This document shows positions 58,256-64,000 of a stretch of 64,000 bases of DNA, piece by piece. Origin of the DNA: Polyangiaceae bacterium (GTDB taxonomy: Bacteria; Myxococcota_A; Polyangia; Polyangiales; Polyangiaceae); the NCBI GenBank assembly GCA_025936115.1, contig JAICTZ010000006.1, positions 124,001 through 188,000 on the forward strand. Reading direction: 5' to 3'. Each line of letters begins with the position of its first letter. The stretch's first letter is position 1. The notes under the pieces are model-generated. The model did no database searches and was not told where the DNA came from. It worked only from the letters and a program-made list of their open reading frames with translations. The translations under genes and the position numbers were made by a program.

Positions 58256-59368
58256 ATGGAAGCACGGCGACCTCGCTCGAAGTCCGGCGTCCGTTGCCGA
58301 CCACTGACCCACAACGCGCCGGTCTCGCCGGTTTTTCACGTAGCTCCTGGTCACTCGTGCCGATCGCGATCTGCTCTTTCCAAGATCGCCCGACTCGAGT
58401 CTCGAGTCGCACGTCCGCTCGTTTCGGTGCTTGCCGCTCTGGCGTGCGTCGCGTTCACGCCCCGCGCACGAGCGACGTACTCGATCGCAGCGGCCGACAC
58501 GCGCACGCACGCGACGGGCGGCGCCGGCACGTCGTGCCTGCACGGCGACGACGTCTACGTCATCTACGGCGCCGTTCCCGGCGTCGGGACCGTTCACGCC
58601 CAAGCCGTCTTCAATCAGGACGCGCGCGACGAGGGCGTGAGATTGCTCGCGAGCGGTGCCGCACCGTCCGACGTGATCGCCCGCGTCACGTCGCCCGACT
58701 TCGACGCTTACGCGAGCCTGCGCCAATACGGTGTGGTCGACGTCACGGGACGGAGCGCTGCCTTCACCGGCGCCGACAACCAAGCGTACGCGGCCGATCA
58801 CCAAGGCGTCGCAGGCGACCTCGTCTACTCCGTCCAAGGCAATTTCCTTTCGAGTCGCGCCGTCATCGAGCACGCGTCCGCCGCGTTCGAGGCGTCTGGC
58901 TGCGACCTGCCCGAGCGCTTGCTCCACGCGCTCGAGGCCGGCGCCGACGGCGGCGAAGGCGACCACCGCTGCACGCCGGACGGCCTCCCCTCCGACTCTG
59001 CCTTCCTCGAGGTCGAGCTTCCGGACGCGGTGCCTGGGAGCTACCTCGAGCTCCGCGTGCCGAGCTCCGGCGACCAAAGTCCCCTGCCCGAGCTCCACGC
59101 GGCGTTCGGCACTTGGCGGGCGAGCCACCCCTGTCCCAGAGATTCCGATGGGGATTTAGGGGCGACCTCTGTTTCGGCTGCCGCTGACGCGGGCGGAACT
59201 GGGGCGGACGGCCAAAGCGGCTGCGCTTGCCGCCTACCCCGCGGCCGAAGGCCCGAAAACGGCCCCCTTGCGGCCGGTTTCGCCGCCCTCGCCGGCGCGG
59301 TCCTCACTTTCCGGCGCCGTGCTAAAAGCCCGACCCGTGTTCGAGGCTCTCTCCCGCGGCTTTCGTGA
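58256..59368 (+). CDS. DUF1028-like exported protein with MYXO-CTERM-like tail
   Basis: Up to 370 residues; the start is uncertain, since the ATG at 58256 runs through repeat copy B, and a GTG at 58427 lies at the signal peptide LAALACVAFTPRARA. The mature domain TYSIAAADTRTHATGGAG, YGAVPGVGTVHAQAVFN, LRQYGVVDVTGRSAAFTGAD and GDLVYSVQGNFLSS is the DUF1028 (Ntn-hydrolase-like) family. The C-terminus GCACRLPRGRRPENGPLAAG with a hydrophobic stretch and FRRRAK is a MYXO-CTERM-like sorting signal. The ffh gene overlaps its 3' end by 32 bp. Confidence 0.72.
   Translation: MEARRPRSKSGVRCRPLTHNAPVSPVFHVAPGHSCRSRSALSKIARLESRVARPLVSVLAALACVAFTPRARATYSIAAADTRTHATGGAGTSCLHGDDVYVIYGAVPGVGTVHAQAVFNQDARDEGVRLLASGAAPSDVIARVTSPDFDAYASLRQYGVVDVTGRSAAFTGADNQAYAADHQGVAGDLVYSVQGNFLSSRAVIEHASAAFEASGCDLPERLLHALEAGADGGEGDHRCTPDGLPSDSAFLEVELPDAVPGSYLELRVPSSGDQSPLPELHAAFGTWRASHPCPRDSDGDLGATSVSAAADAGGTGADGQSGCACRLPRGRRPENGPLAAGFAALAGAVLTFRRRAKSPTRVRGSLPRLS
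58310..58400 (+). repeat. Dispersed intergenic repeat, copy B
   Basis: CACAACGCGCCGGTCTCGCC starts at 58310; 40 bp on from its CCGG is GCCGATCGCGATCTG, followed by TTTCCAAGATCGCCCGACTC. It repeats the blocks of copy C with inverted orientation. It lies across the 5' part of the DUF1028 gene. Confidence 0.82.
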
Positions 59369-60929
59369 AGCTCAGAATCGTTTAGCTGGGCTCACCGAGC
59401 TCAACGAAAAGAACGTCCAGGCGGCGCTGCGTGAAGTGCGCACGTCGCTGCTCGAAGCCGACGTCGAGCTCGGCGTCGTCAAACGCTTCCTCGAGGAGGT
59501 CGAGCAGAAGGCGCTCGGTACGACCGTGCAGACGCGCGTGCGTCACGGCGGCCAAACCCACGCCGTCAGCGCCGGCGAGCAGTTCGTGAAGATCTGCCAC
59601 GACGAGCTCGTCAGCATGATGAGCTTCGAGGGTGAGCCCATCACGCTCGCGCCGAGCGGGCGCACGGGCGTGATGATGGTGGGCCTGCAGGGCTCGGGCA
59701 AGACGACCACGGCTGCCAAGATCGCGCGCTGGCTCGATAAGCTCGGCAAAAAGCCGCTGCTCGTCGCCGCCGACATGCAGCGGCCCGCGGCCGTCGAGCA
59801 GCTGCAAGTGCTCGGCAAGCAGATCAACGTCCCGGTCTTCAATTTGCCCGGACAGTCGCCGCTCGAAATCTGCAAGGCCGCGCCCGCAGAAGCGGCACGC
59901 ACGGGCTGCGACGTCATCGTCTACGACACCGCCGGCCGCCTCGCGATCGACGAGCCGCTCATGCAGGAGCTCGCCGCGATCAAGAGCGCCGTCGAGCCGG
60001 GCAACATCTTGCTCGTCGTCGACGCCATGATCGGCCAGGACGCCGTAAAAACGGCCAAGAGCTTCAACGAGCGGCTCGGCATCACGGGCGTCGTTCTCAC
60101 CAAGCTCGACGGCGACGCGCGCGGCGGCGCCGCGCTCAGCGTGAAGGAAGTCACGGGCGCGCCCATCGTCTTCGCCGGCATGGGCGAGACGACCGACAAG
60201 CTCGAGCCGTTCCGCGCCGAAGGCATGGCGGGCCGCGTGCTCGGCATGGGCGACGTCGTCGGCCTGATTCAGGACTTCGAGAACGTCGTCGACGAGAAGC
60301 AGGCGGAAAAGGACGCGCAGCGCATGATGCGCGGCGAGTTCACGCTCGACGACTTCTTGAGTCAGATCCGCATGCTGCAGAAGATGGGCTCGCTCTCGGA
60401 TCTGGTCGAGAAGATCCCCGGGCTCTCCGGCATGGTGCCGCCCGGCGCCGCGCAACAGCTCGACGATCGCGAGCTCGTGCGCATCGAGGCCATGATTCAA
60501 TCGATGACGCCCGACGAGCGCGAGGATCCGAACTCGCTCGTGCGCGAGCCGTCGCGCGCCAAGCGCATCTCGCGCGGCTCGGGGCAAACGACCGAAGCCG
60601 TGAGCGAGCTCGTCCAAAAGTTTCTGTTCATGCGCCAGATGATGGGCGGATTCGGACAGAACCTCGGCGTGATGGGTAACATCCCCGGCCTCAAAAACAT
60701 CGCCATGGCGCGAAACGCCAGAAAAGCGATGCAGGGCGGCGGCTTTCCGGGCATGCCCGGCATGGGTTTTCCGGGTATGGGTGGCATGGGCTTTCCCGGC
60801 ATGGGCATGCCCGGCGGTATGGGAGAGGCGGCGCCGAAGATGCGAGTCCTGAGCAAAGCCGAGAAGAACGCACGTAAAAATCAGCGCAAACGCGAACGCG
60901 ACGCGCGCAAGAAAGGCAAGCGCCGATGA
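59337..60929 (+). CDS. ffh: Signal recognition particle protein
   Basis: 530 residues from a GTG. The N domain (FEALSRGFREAQNRLAGLTE; LREVRTSLLEADVELGVVKR), the G domain with VGLQGSGKTTTAAKIARWL, DMQRPAAVEQLQVL, YDTAGRLAIDEPLM and TKLDGDARGGAALS, and the M domain with FLSQIRMLQKMGSLSDLVEK and SRAKRISRGSGQTTEAVSEL are all present. The C-terminus has a Gly/Met/Phe-rich run of GFPGM-type repeats and a basic end, longer than in Escherichia coli Ffh (453 residues). It targets nascent membrane proteins together with 4.5S RNA. Confidence 0.96.
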   Translation: MFEALSRGFREAQNRLAGLTELNEKNVQAALREVRTSLLEADVELGVVKRFLEEVEQKALGTTVQTRVRHGGQTHAVSAGEQFVKICHDELVSMMSFEGEPITLAPSGRTGVMMVGLQGSGKTTTAAKIARWLDKLGKKPLLVAADMQRPAAVEQLQVLGKQINVPVFNLPGQSPLEICKAAPAEAARTGCDVIVYDTAGRLAIDEPLMQELAAIKSAVEPGNILLVVDAMIGQDAVKTAKSFNERLGITGVVLTKLDGDARGGAALSVKEVTGAPIVFAGMGETTDKLEPFRAEGMAGRVLGMGDVVGLIQDFENVVDEKQAEKDAQRMMRGEFTLDDFLSQIRMLQKMGSLSDLVEKIPGLSGMVPPGAAQQLDDRELVRIEAMIQSMTPDEREDPNSLVREPSRAKRISRGSGQTTEAVSELVQKFLFMRQMMGGFGQNLGVMGNIPGLKNIAMARNARKAMQGGGFPGMPGMGFPGMGGMGFPGMGMPGGMGEAAPKMRVLSKAEKNARKNQRKRERDARKKGKRR

Positions 60930-61615
60930 AGTCCGTGGCTATCACTTCTGCTCTCTTGCTCGCGTGCACGCTCACTGCGTGTGCGAGTCCGAGCGAGACG
61001 AAGGTCGACGATTCGCTCAGCGCCTACGTCCTCTCGGACGTGCCGACGGACGTGCAGACGCGCACGCTCGTGGACTTCGGCGGCGCCGTGCACTTGGTCG
61101 GCTGGGATATTTCGCCCTCGGAGAAGGCTGCACCGGGCTCGACCGTGCACCTGAAGCTCTACTGGCGTTCGGTGAAGAAGCTCTCGCCCGGCTGGACGCT
61201 CTTCACGCACGTGAGCGTGGCGGACGCGCCGAAGCCCTACGCCTTCGACGACGTGGGGACGCTGCGGCAAAAGCTGCCGCCGAGCGAGTGGACGCCAGGT
61301 AACGTCTACGTCGACGAGCAAGACATTACGGTGCCGCACACGCAGTCCCCCACGTTCACGCTCTCGGTCGGCATCGGCCACGAGGCCGTGCAGGTCGCGG
61401 GCAGCGAGGTGGACGGCTTGTCCGGCTCGCGGCTCGAAATCCTGGGCGGGCTTTCCGACGGCCACGATCGCGCGATCGTCGCGCGACTTGCCACGGGCGT
61501 CACGCCGGGCCAAAAGTCCGACGCGCGTGGTGACCGGAGGCGCGGCCTACCGCCGTCGCTCAAGGGCCGCGCACCCGTGAGACCTGCGGGGACCGATCTG
61601 AAGGAGAAGCCATGA
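60926..61615 (+). CDS. Lipoprotein with beta-sandwich domain, paralog of the next gene
   Basis: 229 residues starting at an ATG overlapping the ffh stop (ATGA). The signal peptide ends in TLTAC. The domain HLVGWDISPSEKAAPGSTVH then LKLYWRSVKKLSPGWTLFTH and WTPGNVYVDEQDITVPHTQS closely follows the same order as the N-terminal domain of the next protein. Such sandwiches occur at the C-end of dolichyl-phosphate-mannose mannosyltransferase-type proteins. It ends in a basic Pro/Arg tail. Role unknown. Confidence 0.78.
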   Translation: MKSVAITSALLLACTLTACASPSETKVDDSLSAYVLSDVPTDVQTRTLVDFGGAVHLVGWDISPSEKAAPGSTVHLKLYWRSVKKLSPGWTLFTHVSVADAPKPYAFDDVGTLRQKLPPSEWTPGNVYVDEQDITVPHTQSPTFTLSVGIGHEAVQVAGSEVDGLSGSRLEILGGLSDGHDRAIVARLATGVTPGQKSDARGDRRRGLPPSLKGRAPVRPAGTDLKEKP

Positions 61616-63090
61616 TCCGCCGTTTGCCTATCGCTTTGCTTGCTCTGACGCTCGCCTTCGGCTGCTCGAAGAAGAAGCATCAAGTCGATCCGGAAGAGCA
61701 GAAGGCGAAGCTCGCGCAGTACATCCTCGACCAGGCGCCCGAGATCACCAACAAGCTCGAGATCAAGTTCGGGGACAAGGCGACGCTGCTCGGTTACGAC
61801 CTCGATCACCCGCAGCCGCTCAAGCCGGGGCAGAAGGTCAAGCTCACCTTCTACTGGCAAATCTCCGAGCCGATCAGCGGCGGCTACAAACTCTTCACCC
61901 AGGTGCTCGACGCCTCGGGCGAGAAGCTTTTGAACATCGATCGCAACGCGCCGCTCCGGCCGAGCAAGAAGCACAAGGGCGGCGGCCTGCCCGTTTCGGC
62001 GTGGGAGCCCGGCAAGGTCTACGTCGACCAGCAGACGTTCCACGTGCCGAAGGCAAAGACGGAAACGATCCAGGTCATCACCGGCTTCTTCAGCAAACAG
62101 GGCCACCTGCCGATCACCGCTGGCGCGAAGGACAGCCAGGATCGCGCCATCGTCGCGAGCTTCAGCGTGCAACCGAGCGAGGCTGCCATGAAGGCCAAGC
62201 TCGAGACCGTGCCGGAAATCTCGGTCGATCGCCTCGAGAAGACCGACAAGCTCACGATCGACGGCAAGCTCGACGAAGCTGCTTGGAAGAGCGCCGCTGT
62301 GCTCCCCTTGGTCGACGTCGCGAGCGGTCAGGCGCCCAAGGACTCGCCCGTCAACGGCAGCGCGCGCCTGCTCTGGAACGACACGAATCTCTACGTCGGC
62401 TTCGAAGTACAGGAAGCCAACATCGTCGGCGGCTTCCCGAAGAACGCGAAGGATCCGCACCTCTGGACCAAGGACACGGTCGAAATCATGGTCGACCCCG
62501 ACGGCGACGGTGACAACGACGACTACTACGAGATCCAGGTGAACCCGCAGAACCTGGTGTTCGACACGCAATACGATCACTACAACGACCCGAAGACGGA
62601 TCCAGACGGGCCCTTCGGTCACGAAGAGTGGTCGGCGAAGCTCAAGAGCGCCGTCACGGTCGACGGCACCGTCGACAAGCCCGAGGACGCAGACAAAGGC
62701 TACGTCGTCGAAGCCGCGATCCCGTTCAAGAGCTTCAGCAAAGCGAAGAAGGCTCCGCCCGCGCTCGGCGATAGCTGGCGCTTGAATTTCTACGCGATGA
62801 AGGACAACGCGGGCGTCGCCTGGTCGCCGATCCTCGGCCAAGGTAACTTCCACAAAGCGTCCCGCTTCGGGCGCGTGCGCTTCACGGCCAAGGGTTGGAC
62901 GCCGCCGCCTCCCGCGACCGAGGACGCCGGCGCGCCCGCCGCGTCGGGCAGTGCCGCGGCGCCGCCCGTGCCGTCCGGCTCCGCCGCGGCCGCGAAGCCG
63001 CCCGTCCCGAGCGCGAAGCCGCCCGTCCCGAGTGCGAAGCCGCCGGCTGCGAGCGCGAAGCCGCCCGCGCCGACCGGCTCCGCGCACTGA
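61612..63090 (+). CDS. Lipoprotein with paralogous sandwich domain plus CBM9-like domain
   Basis: 492 residues; its ATG overlaps the previous stop (ATGA). The signal peptide MIRRLPIALLALTLAFGCSK ends in a lipobox. The first domain repeats the pattern of the upstream paralog (TLLGYDLDHPQPLKPGQKVK; LTFYWQISEPISGGYKLFTQ). From about residue 215 a CBM9-like domain follows: LTIDGKLDEAAWKSAAVLPL, ARLLWNDTNLYVGFEVQEAN, WTKDTVEIMVDPDGDGDNDD. The last 45 residues are KPPVPSA-type repeats. It probably binds a sugar at the surface. Confidence 0.83.
   Translation: MIRRLPIALLALTLAFGCSKKKHQVDPEEQKAKLAQYILDQAPEITNKLEIKFGDKATLLGYDLDHPQPLKPGQKVKLTFYWQISEPISGGYKLFTQVLDASGEKLLNIDRNAPLRPSKKHKGGGLPVSAWEPGKVYVDQQTFHVPKAKTETIQVITGFFSKQGHLPITAGAKDSQDRAIVASFSVQPSEAAMKAKLETVPEISVDRLEKTDKLTIDGKLDEAAWKSAAVLPLVDVASGQAPKDSPVNGSARLLWNDTNLYVGFEVQEANIVGGFPKNAKDPHLWTKDTVEIMVDPDGDGDNDDYYEIQVNPQNLVFDTQYDHYNDPKTDPDGPFGHEEWSAKLKSAVTVDGTVDKPEDADKGYVVEAAIPFKSFSKAKKAPPALGDSWRLNFYAMKDNAGVAWSPILGQGNFHKASRFGRVRFTAKGWTPPPPATEDAGAPAASGSAAAPPVPSGSAAAAKPPVPSAKPPVPSAKPPAASAKPPAPTGSAH
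62995..63078 (+). repeat. 21-bp tandem repeat at the 3' end of the CBM9-like gene
   Basis: Four contiguous units (62995-63015, 63016-63036, 63037-63057, 63058-63078) encode KPPVPSA, KPPVPSA, KPPAASA and KPPAPTG. The first two differ at one base. This is a Pro-rich tail that could extend the lipoprotein from the surface. Confidence 0.9.
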
Positions 63091-63148
63091 CGCGCGTCAC
63101 CACACCCGACGCACGTCACGATCCGCCGACGGCGAGCGCGGCTCGCCG

Positions 63149-63589
63149 TCAGCGTGCGACGCGATATCGCCGCGCGAGGTCGCCTTGTTGCGTGGCGCAC
63201 GTGTCGGTTTGCGCTTTGGCGCGCGTGAGGCCGGCTTGTGCCGTCGCGATGGCGTCGCGCAACGTTTCGGGCGGTGCCGAGGACGCCGCGGCCTTGGCCG
63301 CCTCGATGAGCGCGAGCACTTTCACGTGCTCGTCGTAGGCGGAGGCGCAGAAGCTCTGCACCGCGCAAATGTCGGGGACACTGCAGGGCACGCTGCGGAG
63401 CCCGCGCAACAGCTCCGCCTTTTTTCCGTTGTCGGCCTCACGCAGCGCTTCGATCGCGCGACTCACGGCAGCCGCTTCCGAGCGCGCGGGCCCGTCACCT
63501 TTCGAGCAACCTGCCGTCGCCGCGAGCAAGACGCCGAGCGCGGCGCACGAGGAGCAGCGCAAGAAGCTTCTCGTGATCCGTTCTGCCAA
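63149..63589 (-). CDS. Small lipoprotein of unknown function
   Basis: 146 residues from a TTG at 63589; a later in-frame start is possible. The hydrophobic segment SSCAALGVLLAATAGC ends in a lipobox. The mature part is helical with cysteines (VPCSVPDICAVQSFCASAYD; DTCATQQGDLARR). It lies 15 bp after the stop of the membrane-protein gene at 63605 and is probably cotranscribed with it. Function unknown. Confidence 0.65.
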   Translation of the reverse strand: MAERITRSFLRCSSCAALGVLLAATAGCSKGDGPARSEAAAVSRAIEALREADNGKKAELLRGLRSVPCSVPDICAVQSFCASAYDEHVKVLALIEAAKAAASSAPPETLRDAIATAQAGLTRAKAQTDTCATQQGDLARRYRVAR

Positions 63590-63604
63590 GACTTGGCCGG
63601 AGTG

Positions 63605-64000
63605 TTACTCGGCGGCCTTGGGCGGGGGACCCATTTGGATGCGCTCGCCGACGTACGCGCCGATCAGCGTGAAGAGCACGCCGAGCGCCGAGAGCAGCAC
63701 GTACATGAACGCCGGCATCGTCTTCACGGTCTGATTCGAATAGAGGATGAACGCGGTCGGCATCGCGACGAGGAACACGGCGATCATCGGCTCGACGAAG
63801 GTCCGCCCCGGCGAAACCAAGCCGATCAGCATGCCGCCGAAAAACCAGACGGGGATCGAAACCATCATGCCGGCCGAGCCCTCGAAGTCGAGCGCCGGCA
63901 CGACCATCGGCAGACCCATGACGAACGCCGCCGTCGTCACGATCATGATGGCGATCGAGACCAAGAACCACGTCGGGCTGAAGGACTCTTGTTGGTAGCG
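63605..64000 (-). CDS. Membrane protein, 5' end outside the window
   Basis: The frame is open to the window edge, so the start is missing; 131 residues are visible. The first visible text is RYQQESFSPTWFLVSIAIMI, and four hydrophobic segments follow (AFVMGLPMVVPAL; MVSIPVWFFGGMLIGLVSPG; MIAVFLVAMPTAFILY; FMYVLLSALGVLFTLIGAYV). The C-terminus is short and polar (ERIQMGPPPKAAE). A zinc-ribbon or other soluble part may lie upstream. No family recognised. Confidence 0.72.
   Translation of the reverse strand, partial: RYQQESFSPTWFLVSIAIMIVTTAAFVMGLPMVVPALDFEGSAGMMVSIPVWFFGGMLIGLVSPGRTFVEPMIAVFLVAMPTAFILYSNQTVKTMPAFMYVLLSALGVLFTLIGAYVGERIQMGPPPKAAE

Overview
The window is 64 kb of GC-rich chromosomal DNA, most probably from a myxobacterium of the Polyangiales/Sorangiineae type. 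The evidence is codon use that is almost entirely G/C at third positions, many lipoproteins whose lipobox cysteine is followed by long Gly/Ala/Ser/Thr-rich linkers, a protein ending in a MYXO-CTERM-like sorting tail (58256-59368), a Pkn2-type Ser/Thr kinase, several sigma factors, and unlinked housekeeping genes (pheT, metF, mpl, prmC, rsmI, ffh) set among secreted hydrolases. No rRNA, tRNA, CRISPR array, transposase or phage gene was found.

Layout. 1-6.5 kb: a LysR regulator divergent from a short-chain dehydrogenase, with a 7-bp-arm inverted repeat between them; a nucleotidyltransferase-fold protein; a secreted PHB-depolymerase-like esterase; a cytochrome P460-like lipoprotein; a repeat-rich lipoprotein; and a VapBC-type toxin-antitoxin pair. 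6.9-13.2 kb: a GH30 lipoprotein with a clear intrinsic terminator, then a minus-strand pair of a zinc-ribbon methyltransferase and a single-module adenylation-carrier-thioesterase synthetase. 13.4-18.6 kb: a TauE/SafE permease, a sigma factor, a thioredoxin, an orphan FliO-FliP pair, two lipoproteins and a J-domain membrane protein. 19-24 kb: a GldA/GldF/GldG-like ABC system with a DUF4340 protein. 24-29.4 kb: short membrane proteins, pheT without pheS, a lipoprotein and prepilin peptidase in tightly packed or overlapping order. 29.5-32.6 kb: a Ser/Thr kinase, a TPR-like protein and a C-type-lectin lipoprotein in overlapping reading frames. 32.8-36.7 kb: a phosphohexomutase, prmC and an L,D-transpeptidase-fold protein that has lost its catalytic cysteine.

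36.7-41.6 kb: a sigma factor / anti-sigma-like / lipoprotein trio with overlapping stops and starts, an exported protein of unknown role, and a GH5 lipoprotein divergent from a LacI-type sensor that lacks a helix-turn-helix. 43.5-54.8 kb: a tail-anchored protein, metF, mpl, a repeat region and four-helix-bundle protein, YchJ, a truncated globin, a 3D-domain lipoprotein, a serine beta-lactamase-fold protein, two alpha/beta hydrolases and two lipoproteins. 54.8-64 kb: a response regulator, an RpoH-like sigma factor, rsmI, an FMN reductase, a DUF1028 protein, ffh, two tandem paralogous lipoproteins and two genes at the end, one of them cut by the window edge.

The most unusual signals are (i) a dispersed intergenic repeat of about 80-90 bp, four copies in two orientations (22.8, 35.3, 58.1 and 58.3 kb), two of which run into the 5' end of genes for exported proteins; (ii) the A-T-TE synthetase with a condensation-domain remnant, no Asp at the amino-binding position of the A domain and a Cys nucleophile in the TE; (iii) a dead L,D-transpeptidase; (iv) the isolated FliO/FliP pair; and (v) a strongly folded inverted-repeat element before a four-helix-bundle gene. 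All functional statements are from reading the sequence; no database search was run.
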